Assembly: GCF_002085925.2 (NCBI RefSeq)
Contig: NZ_CP053562.1
Location: forward strand, 124,001-188,000
Length of the DNA: 64,000 bases
From: Thioclava electrotropha
GTDB lineage: Bacteria > Pseudomonadota > Alphaproteobacteria > Rhodobacterales > Rhodobacteraceae
Reading direction: 5' to 3'
Under the pieces are notes generated by a model, which worked only from the letters and a program-made list of their open reading frames with translations, did no database searches and had not been told where the DNA came from. The first letter of the stretch is position 1. Each line of letters begins with the position of its first letter. The position numbers and the translations under genes were made by a program. Positions 9,297 through 17,531 of this stretch are shown here, piece by piece.

Positions 9297-10055
9297 ATGT
9301 TTGAACTTCCTCTCGATCTGGTGGTGATGCTGATCGGCGCGGCCTTCGCGGCGGGGGTAGTCGATTCCATCGCGGGCGGCGGAGGGCTGATCACGGTGCC
9401 GGCGCTTTTGCTGGCGGGCGTGCCGCCGGTTCAGTCGCTCGCGACGAACAAGATTCAGGGCACGTTCGGCGCGGCGACGGCGGCGATTTCCTATGCGGCC
9501 TCGGGCCATGTCGTGCTGCGAAAACAGCTGCTGGCCGCGGTGATCGGTTTCCTCGGCGGGCTGGCGGGGGCGCTTCTCGTGTCGCGCATCCCGACCGACA
9601 AGATCGAGATCGCCCTGCCGTTCATCCTCGTCGCGATCGCCGCGTTTTTCGCGTTGCGGCCCGGTCTGGATGACACGGATCGGGTGCAGCGCATTCGGCC
9701 CGGCCTGTTCACCGCCGCCTTCGTGCCGGTGATCGGTTTTTACGACGGGCTGATCGGGCCGGGGACGGGGTCGTTCTTCATGATCGGTTTCGTGACGCTG
9801 GCGGGCTACGGCGTGCTGAAGGCGACGGCGCATACGAAGCTGCTGAACTTCTCGTCGAATATCGGGGGGCTGACGGGGTTTCTGCTGGTCGGCTCGCCGC
9901 TCTGGGTGCTCGGCATCGCGATGGGGCTGGCGCAGATCGCCGGAGCGCGGCTGGGCTCGCGGCTTGCGATGCGGGTGGGCGCGCGACTGATCAAGCCGCT
10001 GCTGGTGACGACCTCGACGCTGCTGGCTGCGAAGCTGCTTTGGGACCTGATGTAA
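9297..10055 (+). CDS. TSUP-family (TauE/SafE) membrane transporter
   Basis: A 252-residue protein with about seven to eight hydrophobic segments and the internal duplication typical of TSUP permeases: VDSIAGGGGLITVPALL in the first half and IGFYDGLIGPGTGSFFM in the second. Family members export sulfite, sulfoacetate or other organosulfur anions, but sequence does not fix the substrate. The ATG at 9297 is preferred over the GTG two codons upstream. It is divergent from the CPBP protease gene and converges on fliI, with only 3 bp between stops, so it marks the outer border of the flagellar block. Confidence 0.85.
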   Translation: MFELPLDLVVMLIGAAFAAGVVDSIAGGGGLITVPALLLAGVPPVQSLATNKIQGTFGAATAAISYAASGHVVLRKQLLAAVIGFLGGLAGALLVSRIPTDKIEIALPFILVAIAAFFALRPGLDDTDRVQRIRPGLFTAAFVPVIGFYDGLIGPGTGSFFMIGFVTLAGYGVLKATAHTKLLNFSSNIGGLTGFLLVGSPLWVLGIAMGLAQIAGARLGSRLAMRVGARLIKPLLVTTSTLLAAKLLWDLM

Positions 10056-10058
10056 GCA

Positions 10059-11384
10059 CTATCCCGGCACCTGTGACAGGATCGTGCGCAGCTGCGCGAA
10101 ACTGCCCGCGATGCCGTCGGGGGCGGGTTCGGCAACGAAGGCATCCAGTTCGGGCCAAACCTTGATCGCCGCGTCGATGCGCTGGTCCGAGCCTTCCGCA
10201 TAGAGCCCCGCCTGAATCATCATCTCGGCCCGGTCATAGGCGCCAAGCAGGCTGCGCGCCTTGCCGATCAGCCGGTTTTCCTCGGGATCCGCCGCGTCGG
10301 GCAGCGAGCGCGAGACCGAGCGCAGCATGTTGATCGCCGGGAAGCGCCCCCGCTCCGCGATCTCGCGCTCCAGCACGACATGGCCGTCGAGCACGCCGCG
10401 CAGGATATCGGCGATCGGCTCGTCCATATCGGAACCGGCCACGAGGACCGAGAAGACACCGGTGATGTCGCCCCGACCCTCCGCGCCGGGACCCGCGCGC
10501 TCTCCCAAGGCCATGATCTGATAGGAGGTCGAGGGCGGATAGCCGCGCAGCGAGGCGGGCTCGCCCCCGGCCAAAGCGACTTCGCGATGGGCTTCGGCAA
10601 AGCGCGTGATCGAGTCGGCGAGGAACAGCACATGCTGGCCCGAATCGCGGAAATGCTCGGCCACGGCCATCGCGGCCCAGGCGCAGCGACGGCGCACCAG
10701 CGGCGACTGATCCGAGGTGGCGGCGACGATCACCGCGCGGGCCATCCCCTCCGGACCAAGGGTATTTTCGACGAATTCCCGCAATTCCCGGCCGCGTTCG
10801 CCGATCAGCGCGATGACGACGATATCGGCCGACACCCCGCGCGCGAAACTCGCCAATAGCGAGGATTTCCCGACGCCCGATCCCGCGAAGAGGCCGATCC
10901 TTTGGCCTTGGACCAGCGGCAGCATCGTGTCGAAGGCGGCAAGTGACGTCTCCAATCGAGACCCCAACCGCTTGCGCTGGGCGGCAGGCGGCGGGCTTGC
11001 GCGCAAGTCGCGCTCGCACGCGCCGTGGATCAGCGGTTGCCCGTCGAGCGGTCTTCCGAACGGGTCGATGATCCGTCCGACCCAGCTGTCATGCGGGGCG
11101 ATCCCGCCCTGACCGAGCAGCTCCACCTCGTCGTCGATCGCCACGCCATCGGCGGCTCCGTCGGGCAGCACCGTGACCGCCCCGCGCGTCAGCGACAGAA
11201 CTTCCGCGCCGATTTCGCGCCCGCTTTGACAGCGAATCGTCGCGCGGTCGCCAAGGGCCGCCGAACGGGCCAGACCGCTGACCTCGATCATCCCGCGCCG
11301 CACCTCGCGCACGCGCCCGACTGCATGGGTACTGGCGATACTGCGCATTTCGGCGCGCAACAGGTCGAATCCCGCAAATGCCAT
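10059..11384 (-). CDS. fliI: Flagellum-specific ATPase of the export apparatus
   Basis: FliI is the hexameric ATPase that feeds substrates into the flagellar type III export gate with FliH and FliJ. The 441-residue length is standard. Walker A is GLFAGSGVGKSSLLA, Walker B region is HVLFLADSITRFAEAHRE, and the downstream GYPPSTSYQIMALGERAG and GDITGVFSVLVAGSDMDEPI segments are diagnostic of FliI over F1-beta. It is divergent from flgB across an 80-bp promoter region and stands alone on its strand. Confidence 0.97.
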   Translation of the reverse strand: MAFAGFDLLRAEMRSIASTHAVGRVREVRRGMIEVSGLARSAALGDRATIRCQSGREIGAEVLSLTRGAVTVLPDGAADGVAIDDEVELLGQGGIAPHDSWVGRIIDPFGRPLDGQPLIHGACERDLRASPPPAAQRKRLGSRLETSLAAFDTMLPLVQGQRIGLFAGSGVGKSSLLASFARGVSADIVVIALIGERGRELREFVENTLGPEGMARAVIVAATSDQSPLVRRRCAWAAMAVAEHFRDSGQHVLFLADSITRFAEAHREVALAGGEPASLRGYPPSTSYQIMALGERAGPGAEGRGDITGVFSVLVAGSDMDEPIADILRGVLDGHVVLEREIAERGRFPAINMLRSVSRSLPDAADPEENRLIGKARSLLGAYDRAEMMIQAGLYAEGSDQRIDAAIKVWPELDAFVAEPAPDGIAGSFAQLRTILSQVPG

Positions 11385-11428
11385 TCTGGCCTCCGATGTT
11401 CTCGAAACGTTTTCTAAACGATTCGCTC

Positions 11429-11443
11429 TTAAAGCTTGGTTGA
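11429..11443. promoter_or_regulatory. CtrA-like half-site pair in the fliI/flgB divergent promoter
   Basis: TTAA-N7-TTGA, one mismatch from the alphaproteobacterial CtrA consensus TTAA-N7-TTAA, lies 21 bp before the flgB ATG. A related YTAA-N7-TTAA occurs in the other divergent flagellar promoter. CtrA control of flagellar genes is known in Rhodobacterales; binding here is inference. Confidence 0.4.
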
Positions 11444-11464
11444 TAGCTCGGAGGAGAAGCCCCG

Positions 11465-11851
11465 ATGTTCGAGAAGATTGAGATCATGAAAATGGCCAGT
11501 GCGATGGCCACCCACGCCGCAGCCCGCCAGAACGCGGTTGCGGAGAATATCGCCAATGCGGACACGCCCGGCTATGCGGCGCGTGACCTGCCGGCTTTCG
11601 AAGACCTCTATCGCAGCGAGGGTAGCGGTGCTCTGCGGACGACGCGGTCGGGTCACATCGACACCTCGGCGACGATCACCACCGCGCCCGAGGTGATAGC
11701 CTCCCCCGGTGTCACCTCGCCCGATGGCAATTCGGTCTCGCTCGAAGAAGAGATGGTCCGCTCGGTCGAGGTGAAACGCGAGCATGATCTGTCGCTCGCG
11801 ATCTATCGTTCTTCGCTCAACATCCTGCGCAGTTCGCTCGGGAGGGGCTGA
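11465..11851 (+). CDS. flgB: Flagellar basal-body proximal rod protein FlgB
   Basis: A 128-residue rod subunit. The N-terminal Flg_bb_rod motif AVAENIANADTPGYAARDLPAF is present, and the C-terminal helix (VEVKREHDLSLAIYRSSLNILRSSL) completes the coiled-coil typical of rod proteins. A GGAGGAG ribosome site precedes the ATG. First gene of the flgBC-fliE-fliQ-flgFGAH-fliL-like operon; flgC follows after 2 bp. Confidence 0.95.
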   Translation: MFEKIEIMKMASAMATHAAARQNAVAENIANADTPGYAARDLPAFEDLYRSEGSGALRTTRSGHIDTSATITTAPEVIASPGVTSPDGNSVSLEEEMVRSVEVKREHDLSLAIYRSSLNILRSSLGRG

Positions 11852-11853
11852 AG

Positions 11854-12246
11854 ATGAGCGATTTCACCCAATCCATGGCGCTGTCCGCCTCGGGCATGAA
11901 GGCGCAGGCTATGCGGCTTCGGCACAGTTCCGAGAACATCGCGAATGCCGATACGCCCGGCTATCACCGCAAGATCGCGGGCTTCGAGAAGGTCGTCTCA
12001 GATGGCGCCCCGACCGGAGAGGTCACCCTTGGCCCGGTGCGGCTCGACCGATCCGAACTCACTCAAATCTACGAACCTGGCCATCCGATGGCCGACGAGA
12101 ACGGCTATCACGACGGCTCGAATGTCGATCTGGTGGTCGAAATCGCTGACGCGCGCGAAGCGCAGCGCAGCTACGAGGCGAATTTGCGCATGTTCGATCA
12201 GGCCCGGCAAATGTCGGCCTCCCTGCTCGAACTGCTTCGCCGCTAA
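11854..12246 (+). CDS. flgC: Flagellar basal-body rod protein FlgC
   Basis: A 130-residue rod protein with the paired N- and C-terminal helices of the family: SSENIANADTPGYHRKI near residues 25-41 and YEANLRMFDQARQMSASLLELLRR at the end. The central part (DRSELTQIYEPGHPMADENGYHDGSNVDLV) is typical of FlgC. It begins 2 bp after flgB and precedes fliE by 18 bp. Confidence 0.95.
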   Translation: MSDFTQSMALSASGMKAQAMRLRHSSENIANADTPGYHRKIAGFEKVVSDGAPTGEVTLGPVRLDRSELTQIYEPGHPMADENGYHDGSNVDLVVEIADAREAQRSYEANLRMFDQARQMSASLLELLRR

Positions 12247-12264
12247 GGACCGAGGAGATCTAGA

Positions 12265-12555
12265 ATGGATTTTAACACCTCCCTTGCAACGCAAAGCTAC
12301 GCCCAGGCCCGGGCTGCTGTCCCGCCGGAAGCGGGCGGTTCCGGGCCGGGCTCCCTTTTCGAACAGGCGGCGAACTCATTCGTCGATGTGGTCAAGGCGG
12401 GCGAAGACACTGCCAAAGCCGCGATGGCGGGGCAGGCCGATCCGCATGCGCTGGTGCAGGCGCTCGCCCAGACGGAACTCGCGATCGAGGCGGCGGTGAC
12501 GGTCCGCAACAAGGTCGTCGAGGCCTATCAGGAAATTCTCAGGATGTCGGTCTGA
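12265..12555 (+). CDS. fliE: Flagellar hook-basal body complex protein FliE
   Basis: A 96-residue adaptor between the MS ring and the proximal rod. The conserved C-terminal region LAQTELAIEAAVTVRNKVVEAYQEILRMSV is intact; the N-terminal half is Ala/Gly-rich and variable as usual. The last codon overlaps the fliQ ATG (ATGA-type), implying translational coupling of rod adaptor and export-gate subunit. Confidence 0.93.
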   Translation: MDFNTSLATQSYAQARAAVPPEAGGSGPGSLFEQAANSFVDVVKAGEDTAKAAMAGQADPHALVQALAQTELAIEAAVTVRNKVVEAYQEILRMSV

Positions 12556-12821
12556 TGCAGGACGCGATTTTCTTCGACACGCTCCGGCAGGGCTTGTGGA
12601 TCGCCGTGCTGATCGCGGCGCCGCTTCTGTCGGTCGCGCTGGTCGCCGGGGTCACGATCGGTCTCTTTCAGGCGCTGACCTCGGTGCAGGAAATGACGCT
12701 GACCTTCGTGCCCAAAGTGGGCGCGATGCTCGTCGTGTTCTGGGTGTCGATGAGCTTCATGTCGGAAAAACTGGTGGAGTTTTTCACCCGCACGATCCTG
12801 CCGATCGTCGCCGGGGGCTAA
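12555..12821 (+). CDS. fliQ: Flagellar export-gate protein FliQ
   Basis: An 88-residue inner-membrane subunit with two hydrophobic helices (about residues 15-40 and 52-75) joined by the conserved LFQALTSVQEMTLTFVPK loop. It forms the export gate with FliP and FliR, which are encoded at the other end of this flagellar block. Its place between fliE and flgF is typical of Rhodobacterales. Confidence 0.95.
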   Translation: MQDAIFFDTLRQGLWIAVLIAAPLLSVALVAGVTIGLFQALTSVQEMTLTFVPKVGAMLVVFWVSMSFMSEKLVEFFTRTILPIVAGG

Positions 12822-12822
12822 G

Positions 12823-13539
12823 ATGGATAACGCAATCTATACCACACTCACGCGGCAATCTGGCCTGATGCGCGAAATGCGGACCGTCGCCAATAATATC
12901 GCGAATGTCTCGACCACCGGCTTTCGGCGCGAGGGCGTGATCTTCTCCGAATATCTCTCGGGGCTTCAAGGCAACGAACCCTCGCTGTCGATGGCGCGGG
13001 CGCATGGTCGTCTGATCGATCGAAGCCAAGGCGGGCTGACCCAGACAGGCGGCACCTTCGATTTCGCAATCGAGGGCGAGGGGTTCTTCATGGTCGAGAC
13101 CCCGCAGGGCAATCAGCTCACGCGGGCTGGCAGTTTTATCCCGTCGGCTGAAGGTGAGTTGCTCACGCCCGACGGGTTCCGGCTGCTCGATTCCGGTGGC
13201 ACCCCGGTCGCAATCCCCTCGGGGGCGACTTCGGTCGCGCTCGCCGCCGATGGCACGCTTTCGAACAACGGCCAGCCGATCGCGCAGGTCGGCGTCTACC
13301 TTCCTACCGATCCCAACGAATTGAGCCATGTCGGCGGCACTCGCTTCACCGCAGAGGCCGGGGCCGAACCGGTGGAGGGCGCGGTTCTGATGCAGGGGTT
13401 TCTCGAAGACAGCAACGTCGATCCGATCACCGAGATTGCGCGCATGATCGAGGTCCAGCGCGCCTATGAGATGGGCCAGGCCTTTCTCGAACGCGAAGAC
13501 GAACGAATCCGCGGCGTCATCCAGACGCTCGCCCGCTAA
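12823..13539 (+). CDS. flgF: Flagellar basal-body rod protein FlgF
   Basis: A 238-residue proximal/distal rod protein. It has the N-terminal helix MREMRTVANNIANVSTTGFRR, the D1 strand set with FDFAIEGEGFFMVETPQGNQLTRAGSF, and the C-terminal YEMGQAFLEREDERIRGVIQTLAR helix. The N-terminus starting MDNAIYTTLTRQSGL and shorter central domain mark it as FlgF rather than FlgG. It is followed 15 bp later by flgG. Confidence 0.94.
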   Translation: MDNAIYTTLTRQSGLMREMRTVANNIANVSTTGFRREGVIFSEYLSGLQGNEPSLSMARAHGRLIDRSQGGLTQTGGTFDFAIEGEGFFMVETPQGNQLTRAGSFIPSAEGELLTPDGFRLLDSGGTPVAIPSGATSVALAADGTLSNNGQPIAQVGVYLPTDPNELSHVGGTRFTAEAGAEPVEGAVLMQGFLEDSNVDPITEIARMIEVQRAYEMGQAFLEREDERIRGVIQTLAR

Positions 13540-13554
13540 CAGGAGGCCCATGAC

Positions 13555-14340
13555 ATGAGAGCTCTTCAGATCGCAGCCACCGGCATGAGCGCGCAGCAGA
13601 TGCGCGTCGAGGTGATTTCCAACAACCTCGCGAACATGTCGACCACTGGCTATAACGCGCGCCGCGCCGAGTTCGCCGATCTGCATTACCAGCAGATGAC
13701 CCGCCCCGGCACGATCAACGCGACCGATGGCACGACCATCCCCGCCGGGGTGCAGCTTGGCCTCGGCGTGCGCCCGACCGCCGTGACGGTCAACATCGCG
13801 CAAGGCTCTCTCAGCGCGACGGGCGGCGATCTGGACGTCGCGATCGACGGCAATGGCTATCTCGAAGTGACGCTGCCCTCGGGCATCTCCGCCTACACGC
13901 GCGATGGTGGGCTCAAGCGCAATGGGACCGGCCAGATCGTGACCTCTGACGGCTACCCGGTCGTGCCCGAGATCACCATCCCGAACGACGCGCGCGCCGT
14001 GGCGATCAACGCGCAAGGCGAGGTTTATGCCTATTTCAGCAATCAGGTCGCGCCGCAGCTACTCGGCCAGTTCACCTTGGCGAATTTCTCGAACCAGAAG
14101 GGGCTGGAGGCGATCGGCTCGAACCTGTTTCTGGAAACCGGCGCCTCGGGGCCGCCCAATGTGAATACGCCCGGCGCGGATGAGTTGGGCACGTTGCGGC
14201 AGGGCTATCTGGAGGAGAGCTCGGTCGATCCGGTGCGCGAGATCACCGAGCTGATCAAGGCGCAGCGCGGCTACGAGTTGAACGCGAAGGTCATTTCCGC
14301 CGCCGATCAGATGCTTGGCGCGACGACACAGGTGCGCTGA
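13555..14340 (+). CDS. flgG: Flagellar distal rod protein FlgG
   Basis: A 261-residue distal rod subunit, close to the standard 260. Motifs: ISNNLANMSTTGYNARRAEFADLHYQ at the N-terminus, GVRPTAVTVNIAQGSL in the FlgG-specific central part, and VREITELIKAQRGYELNAKVISAADQM at the C-terminus. Its TGA overlaps the flgA ATG (ATGA), so flgA is probably translationally coupled. A good AGGAGG ribosome site lies upstream. Confidence 0.97.
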   Translation: MRALQIAATGMSAQQMRVEVISNNLANMSTTGYNARRAEFADLHYQQMTRPGTINATDGTTIPAGVQLGLGVRPTAVTVNIAQGSLSATGGDLDVAIDGNGYLEVTLPSGISAYTRDGGLKRNGTGQIVTSDGYPVVPEITIPNDARAVAINAQGEVYAYFSNQVAPQLLGQFTLANFSNQKGLEAIGSNLFLETGASGPPNVNTPGADELGTLRQGYLEESSVDPVREITELIKAQRGYELNAKVISAADQMLGATTQVR

Positions 14341-14765
14341 TGCTGTGGCGGGCGCTCCTGATTGCGGCATCCGGTCTTTTGCCGGGCCACGTCTTGGCGG
14401 ACACGCTCGTCGCGCTGCACACCATGCGCGCCCGGACGATCGTCGCCCCCGCAGATGTCGGGTTGCAACCGGGTGAGGTGGTCGGGGCGTTGACCGGGCC
14501 GGAGGAAGCGATCGGCCTTGAGACGCGCGGGGTGATCTATGCCGGTCGCCCGATCCGAGCCCGCGATCTGGGGCAGCCCGCCATTGTCGAGCGCAATCAG
14601 ATCATCCCGCTCCTGTTCCGCCGCGGCTCGTTGGAGATTCGAACCGAAGGCCGCGCGCTCGATCGTGCCGGCATCGGAGAGACGATCCGCGTGATGAACG
14701 CCGCTTCGAAAACCGTGGTCTCCGCGACGCTTGGCGCTGACGGAACTGCCCATGTTGCCCCATGA
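14340..14765 (+). CDS. flgA: P-ring assembly chaperone FlgA
   Basis: A 141-residue periplasmic protein with a cleavable signal peptide (hydrophobic residues 4-20, cleavage likely after VLA). The SAF/ChapFlgA domain is shown by MRARTIVAPADVGLQ, GRPIRARDLGQPAIVERNQIIPLLFRRGSLEI and the closing GRALDRAGIGETIRVMNAASK. FlgA assists assembly of the FlgI P-ring; flgI itself is not in the window and must be elsewhere. The protein is at the short end of the family. Confidence 0.9.
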   Translation: MLWRALLIAASGLLPGHVLADTLVALHTMRARTIVAPADVGLQPGEVVGALTGPEEAIGLETRGVIYAGRPIRARDLGQPAIVERNQIIPLLFRRGSLEIRTEGRALDRAGIGETIRVMNAASKTVVSATLGADGTAHVAP

Positions 14766-14775
14766 GGAATTTGCG

Positions 14776-15501
14776 ATGAAATCTCCTGCCCTGTTGCTTT
14801 TGTCGATCACGCTCATCGCCTGCGGGCGGCTCGAGCAGGTCGGTAAGGCGCCCGGATTTACGCCGGTCGAAGGCGGCAACGAGTTCTACGCCATGGCCTC
14901 CTCGCCGCTGCCCGTCACGACAGAGTCGCGCAGCCCTGAACAAGAAGCCTCTCTTTGGTCCGGTGCGCGCAATTCCCTGTTGGGCGACCCACGCGCCGCC
15001 AAACGCGGCGATATCCTCACCGTCGTGATTGAGATTAACGATAAGGCCGAAATCTCGAATTCGACGGGTCGCTCGCGCAGCGGGTCCGACACGATGGGAG
15101 TGACCTCGATGCTCGGCATTCCGCAGCGGATCGACAAGCGCCTGCCCGCCGGGGCGAGCATGGCCGACGCCGTCTCGACCAATTCGAATTCGACCTATTC
15201 CGGCGACGGGCAGGTATCGCGCAACGAGAAACTGACCCTGCGCGTGGCCGCAACGATCATCGAGACGCTCCCGAATGGCGTGTTGCGCATTCAGGGCAGC
15301 CAGGAGGTGCGGGTGAATTTCGAGGTGCGCGAGCTGATCGTCACCGGTTTCGTGCGCCCCGCCGATGTGAGCCGCCAGAACGAGATCACCTATGACAAGA
15401 TCGCTGGCGCGCGGATTTCCTATGGCGGGCGCGGGCAGATCACCGATGTGCAGCAACCGCGCTACGGCCAGCAGATCGCCGATATTCTCCTGCCCTTCTG
15501 A
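14776..15501 (+). CDS. flgH: Flagellar L-ring lipoprotein FlgH
   Basis: A 241-residue outer-membrane ring protein. From the ATG at 14776 the product begins MKSPALLLLSITLIACGR, a lipoprotein signal with lipobox LIAC; an ATG 15 codons upstream would spoil it. Family motifs are SLWSGARNSLLGDPRAAKRGDILTV and the C-terminal segment from VRPADVSRQNEITYDKIAGARISYGG to the end. It lies 10 bp after flgA. Confidence 0.95.
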   Translation: MKSPALLLLSITLIACGRLEQVGKAPGFTPVEGGNEFYAMASSPLPVTTESRSPEQEASLWSGARNSLLGDPRAAKRGDILTVVIEINDKAEISNSTGRSRSGSDTMGVTSMLGIPQRIDKRLPAGASMADAVSTNSNSTYSGDGQVSRNEKLTLRVAATIIETLPNGVLRIQGSQEVRVNFEVRELIVTGFVRPADVSRQNEITYDKIAGARISYGGRGQITDVQQPRYGQQIADILLPF

Positions 15502-15510
15502 GGTTCCGCA

Positions 15511-16041
15511 ATGCTTGGTAAACTCCTCCCGCTTCTCCTCGGTCTGATCGGCCTCGCCGGCGGCGGCGCGGCAGGATATTTCCTGCGTCCCGCCCCACCG
15601 CCCGCAGAACAACCCACCGACTCGGCCGCTGCGGAGGCGGCAGCAGGAGATCACGGCGCCGCACCAGAGGCTCATGGGGCCCCGGCCGCTGCCGACCCTG
15701 GGGCCGAGGGCGATGTCACCTCCGAATTCGTCAAGCTCAACAACCAGTTCATCGTGCCGCTGGTAACCGAGTCGCGCATCTCCGGCATGGTCATCCTGTC
15801 GCTCAGCCTCGAGGTGAAGGTCGGTGAGACCGAGGCCGTCTATCGCGCCGAGCCGAAACTGCGCGATGCGTTCCTGCAGGTGCTGTTCGATCATGCGAAT
15901 ACGGGGGGATTTCAGGGCCTGTTCACGGATTCCGCGAACATGTCGCGCCTGCGTCGGGCCCTGACCGAGACCGCGCGCAGCATTCTCGGTCCCGGTGTCC
16001 TTGCGGTTCTGGTCTCCGATATCGTGCGTCAGGACAGCTAG
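15511..16041 (+). CDS. FliL-family basal-body-associated protein (paralogue 1)
   Basis: A 176-residue protein with one N-terminal membrane segment (about residues 5-25) and an Ala/Pro/His linker (about 28-70). A FliL-like periplasmic domain follows, with FVKLNNQFIVPLV, ISGMVILSLSLEV, AEPKLRDAFLQVLFDHANTGGF and a C-terminal helix. FliL proteins sit around the stator and stabilise MotAB. A second FliL-family gene is present at 25445-25936, so the two may divide labour. It is the last gene of the flgB operon, converging on the FliJ-like gene. Confidence 0.8.
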   Translation: MLGKLLPLLLGLIGLAGGGAAGYFLRPAPPPAEQPTDSAAAEAAAGDHGAAPEAHGAPAAADPGAEGDVTSEFVKLNNQFIVPLVTESRISGMVILSLSLEVKVGETEAVYRAEPKLRDAFLQVLFDHANTGGFQGLFTDSANMSRLRRALTETARSILGPGVLAVLVSDIVRQDS

Positions 16042-16083
16042 GTCAGATCCGCGATATCTGCGACAGACGAGAGATCCCGCGCC

Positions 16084-16443
16084 TCAGCGCGGCGCGCCTC
16101 GTTTCGGGTGACCAAGTTTCGTGACAACGTCATGGCGGCCCACCGCGCGCGCGGTTGCGCCATGCTGCGCAGCAAGCGCGGGGTCGAGATCCGTCCGCGC
16201 GGCGCGTAGCCGCGTGTCTTCCAGCGACAGGTAGCGCAAATAGGCGAGGGTGTTTTGCCCGGAGGCGGGTTCCTGCGCGAGCGTCTCCCGAATCGACCGC
16301 TCCTCCGCCTGAAGGCTGGCAATTCGCGCATCGAGCGCGCGCGCCCGGGCGTTCAGCCGTGCGAGCGCAGCCAACTCCGCCTCCCGCTGCATACGGGTCA
16401 ATCGGGCGAGTGCCGCCAGCTGCTTTACCTGCAATTTGCTCAT
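16084..16443 (-). CDS. FliJ-like small coiled-coil protein of the flagellar export operon
   Basis: About 119 residues, dominated by a Leu/Ala/Arg-rich amphipathic helix (LQVKQLAALARLTRMQREAELAALARLNARARALDARIASL). A shorter C-terminal helical part (LAYLRYLSLEDTRLRAARTDL) ends in a basic tail. The ATG at 16443 overlaps the flhB stop in an ATGA arrangement; an in-frame ATG at 16452 is possible. Size, coiled-coil character and position after flhB suggest a FliJ-type export chaperone, but similarity is too weak to name it firmly. No other fliJ candidate is in the block. Confidence 0.6.
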   Translation of the reverse strand: MSKLQVKQLAALARLTRMQREAELAALARLNARARALDARIASLQAEERSIRETLAQEPASGQNTLAYLRYLSLEDTRLRAARTDLDPALAAQHGATARAVGRHDVVTKLGHPKRGAPR

Positions 16444-17531
16444 TTGCGCCATGCCGAACCTCCGCGGGCCGCCTTGCGCATCTTCTCCGCAAAGCGGATC
16501 GCGGCCGCCACGGGTTTGTAATGCTCCGGCCGGATTTCCTCGCCGATCTCGATCGCCGCGAACAGCGCCCGCGCGGTCGGCGGGTCCGAATGCACGGGCA
16601 CCGCGTTCTCCGCCGCGATCTCGCGGATCCGCGCCGCGATCGCATCGACCCCTTTCGACAGGCAGACCGGTGCACGACCCGAGGCGCGATCCCACTTCAG
16701 CGCGACCGCGTAATGGGTCGGGTTGACGATCACGACATCGGCCTTGGCGGTGTCGGGAACCGATTGCCGCATCGCAAGCTCCATCCCCTTCTGACGTCTC
16801 TGTGCCTTCAGATGAGGATCGCCTTCGGATTGTTTCATTTCGTCGGTCAATTCCTTGCGCGTCATCCGGTTGCGGCGCAGGAATTCGGACCGCTGCCAAA
16901 GATAGTCGATCGCGCCCATCGTGGCGGCGAGGGCAGTGACGATCATCAGAAACTCGGCGATCATCCGAAACAGCAGCCCCACGATCTGCACCGTTTCGAG
17001 GCGCTGCGTGAGCAAAATCAGATCGGCGCGCGCCCTGAGGTAAATGAAAAGAATCGTCGCGATCACCGCGAGTTTCGTCGCGCTCTTGGCGAATTCGAAC
17101 AGCCCGCTGCGTCCGAATTTCTGCGCAGCATTCTTCAGCGGATTGATTCGGCTGAGCTTTGGCTGGATCTTGTCGGGCGCGACCACGATCGCGCGTTGTG
17201 CCCAGTAGGCGACGAGCGCGGCGATCATCGGCACCACGAAAAACGGCGCGAGCGGCACGAGCAGCGTGCCGATGATCCGCCCGCCCAGGGCCGTCCCGCC
17301 ACCAAGAAACTGCGCGGCCATCTCATCGGCGCGATCCAGCATTGCCATCGCCCCACTGCCGAACCGCGTCACGCTGTAGATACCCAGGCCGAGCAGTGTC
17401 GCGAGAAAACTGCCATAGACGGCGGCCACGGAAATCTCGGTCGAGCGCACCAGATCGCCCTTGCGCCGCGCTTCCTCCAACTTCTGCGGGGTTGGATCGA
17501 ATTCCTTTTCGCCGGCTTCGTCTTCGCTCAT
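16440..17531 (-). CDS. flhB: Flagellar export-gate protein FlhB
   Basis: A 363-residue inner-membrane protein with four hydrophobic helices and a cytoplasmic C-terminal domain. The autocleavage site NPTH lies at about residues 270-273, in VVIVNPTHYAVALKWD; cleavage switches export from rod/hook to filament substrates. The N-terminus (KEFDPTPQKLEEARRKGDLVRSTE) is typical. It overlaps fliR by 4 bp upstream and the FliJ-like gene by 4 bp downstream. Confidence 0.97.
   Translation of the reverse strand: MSEDEAGEKEFDPTPQKLEEARRKGDLVRSTEISVAAVYGSFLATLLGLGIYSVTRFGSGAMAMLDRADEMAAQFLGGGTALGGRIIGTLLVPLAPFFVVPMIAALVAYWAQRAIVVAPDKIQPKLSRINPLKNAAQKFGRSGLFEFAKSATKLAVIATILFIYLRARADLILLTQRLETVQIVGLLFRMIAEFLMIVTALAATMGAIDYLWQRSEFLRRNRMTRKELTDEMKQSEGDPHLKAQRRQKGMELAMRQSVPDTAKADVVIVNPTHYAVALKWDRASGRAPVCLSKGVDAIAARIREIAAENAVPVHSDPPTARALFAAIEIGEEIRPEHYKPVAAAIRFAEKMRKAARGGSAWRK

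Noticed and set aside
9129..9833. Open frame extending the CPBP protease gene by about 235 codons on the minus strand.
   Set aside because: It is antisense to the TSUP transporter gene, rich in Arg/Gln/His as expected for a high-GC shadow frame, and not part of any conserved CPBP protein.
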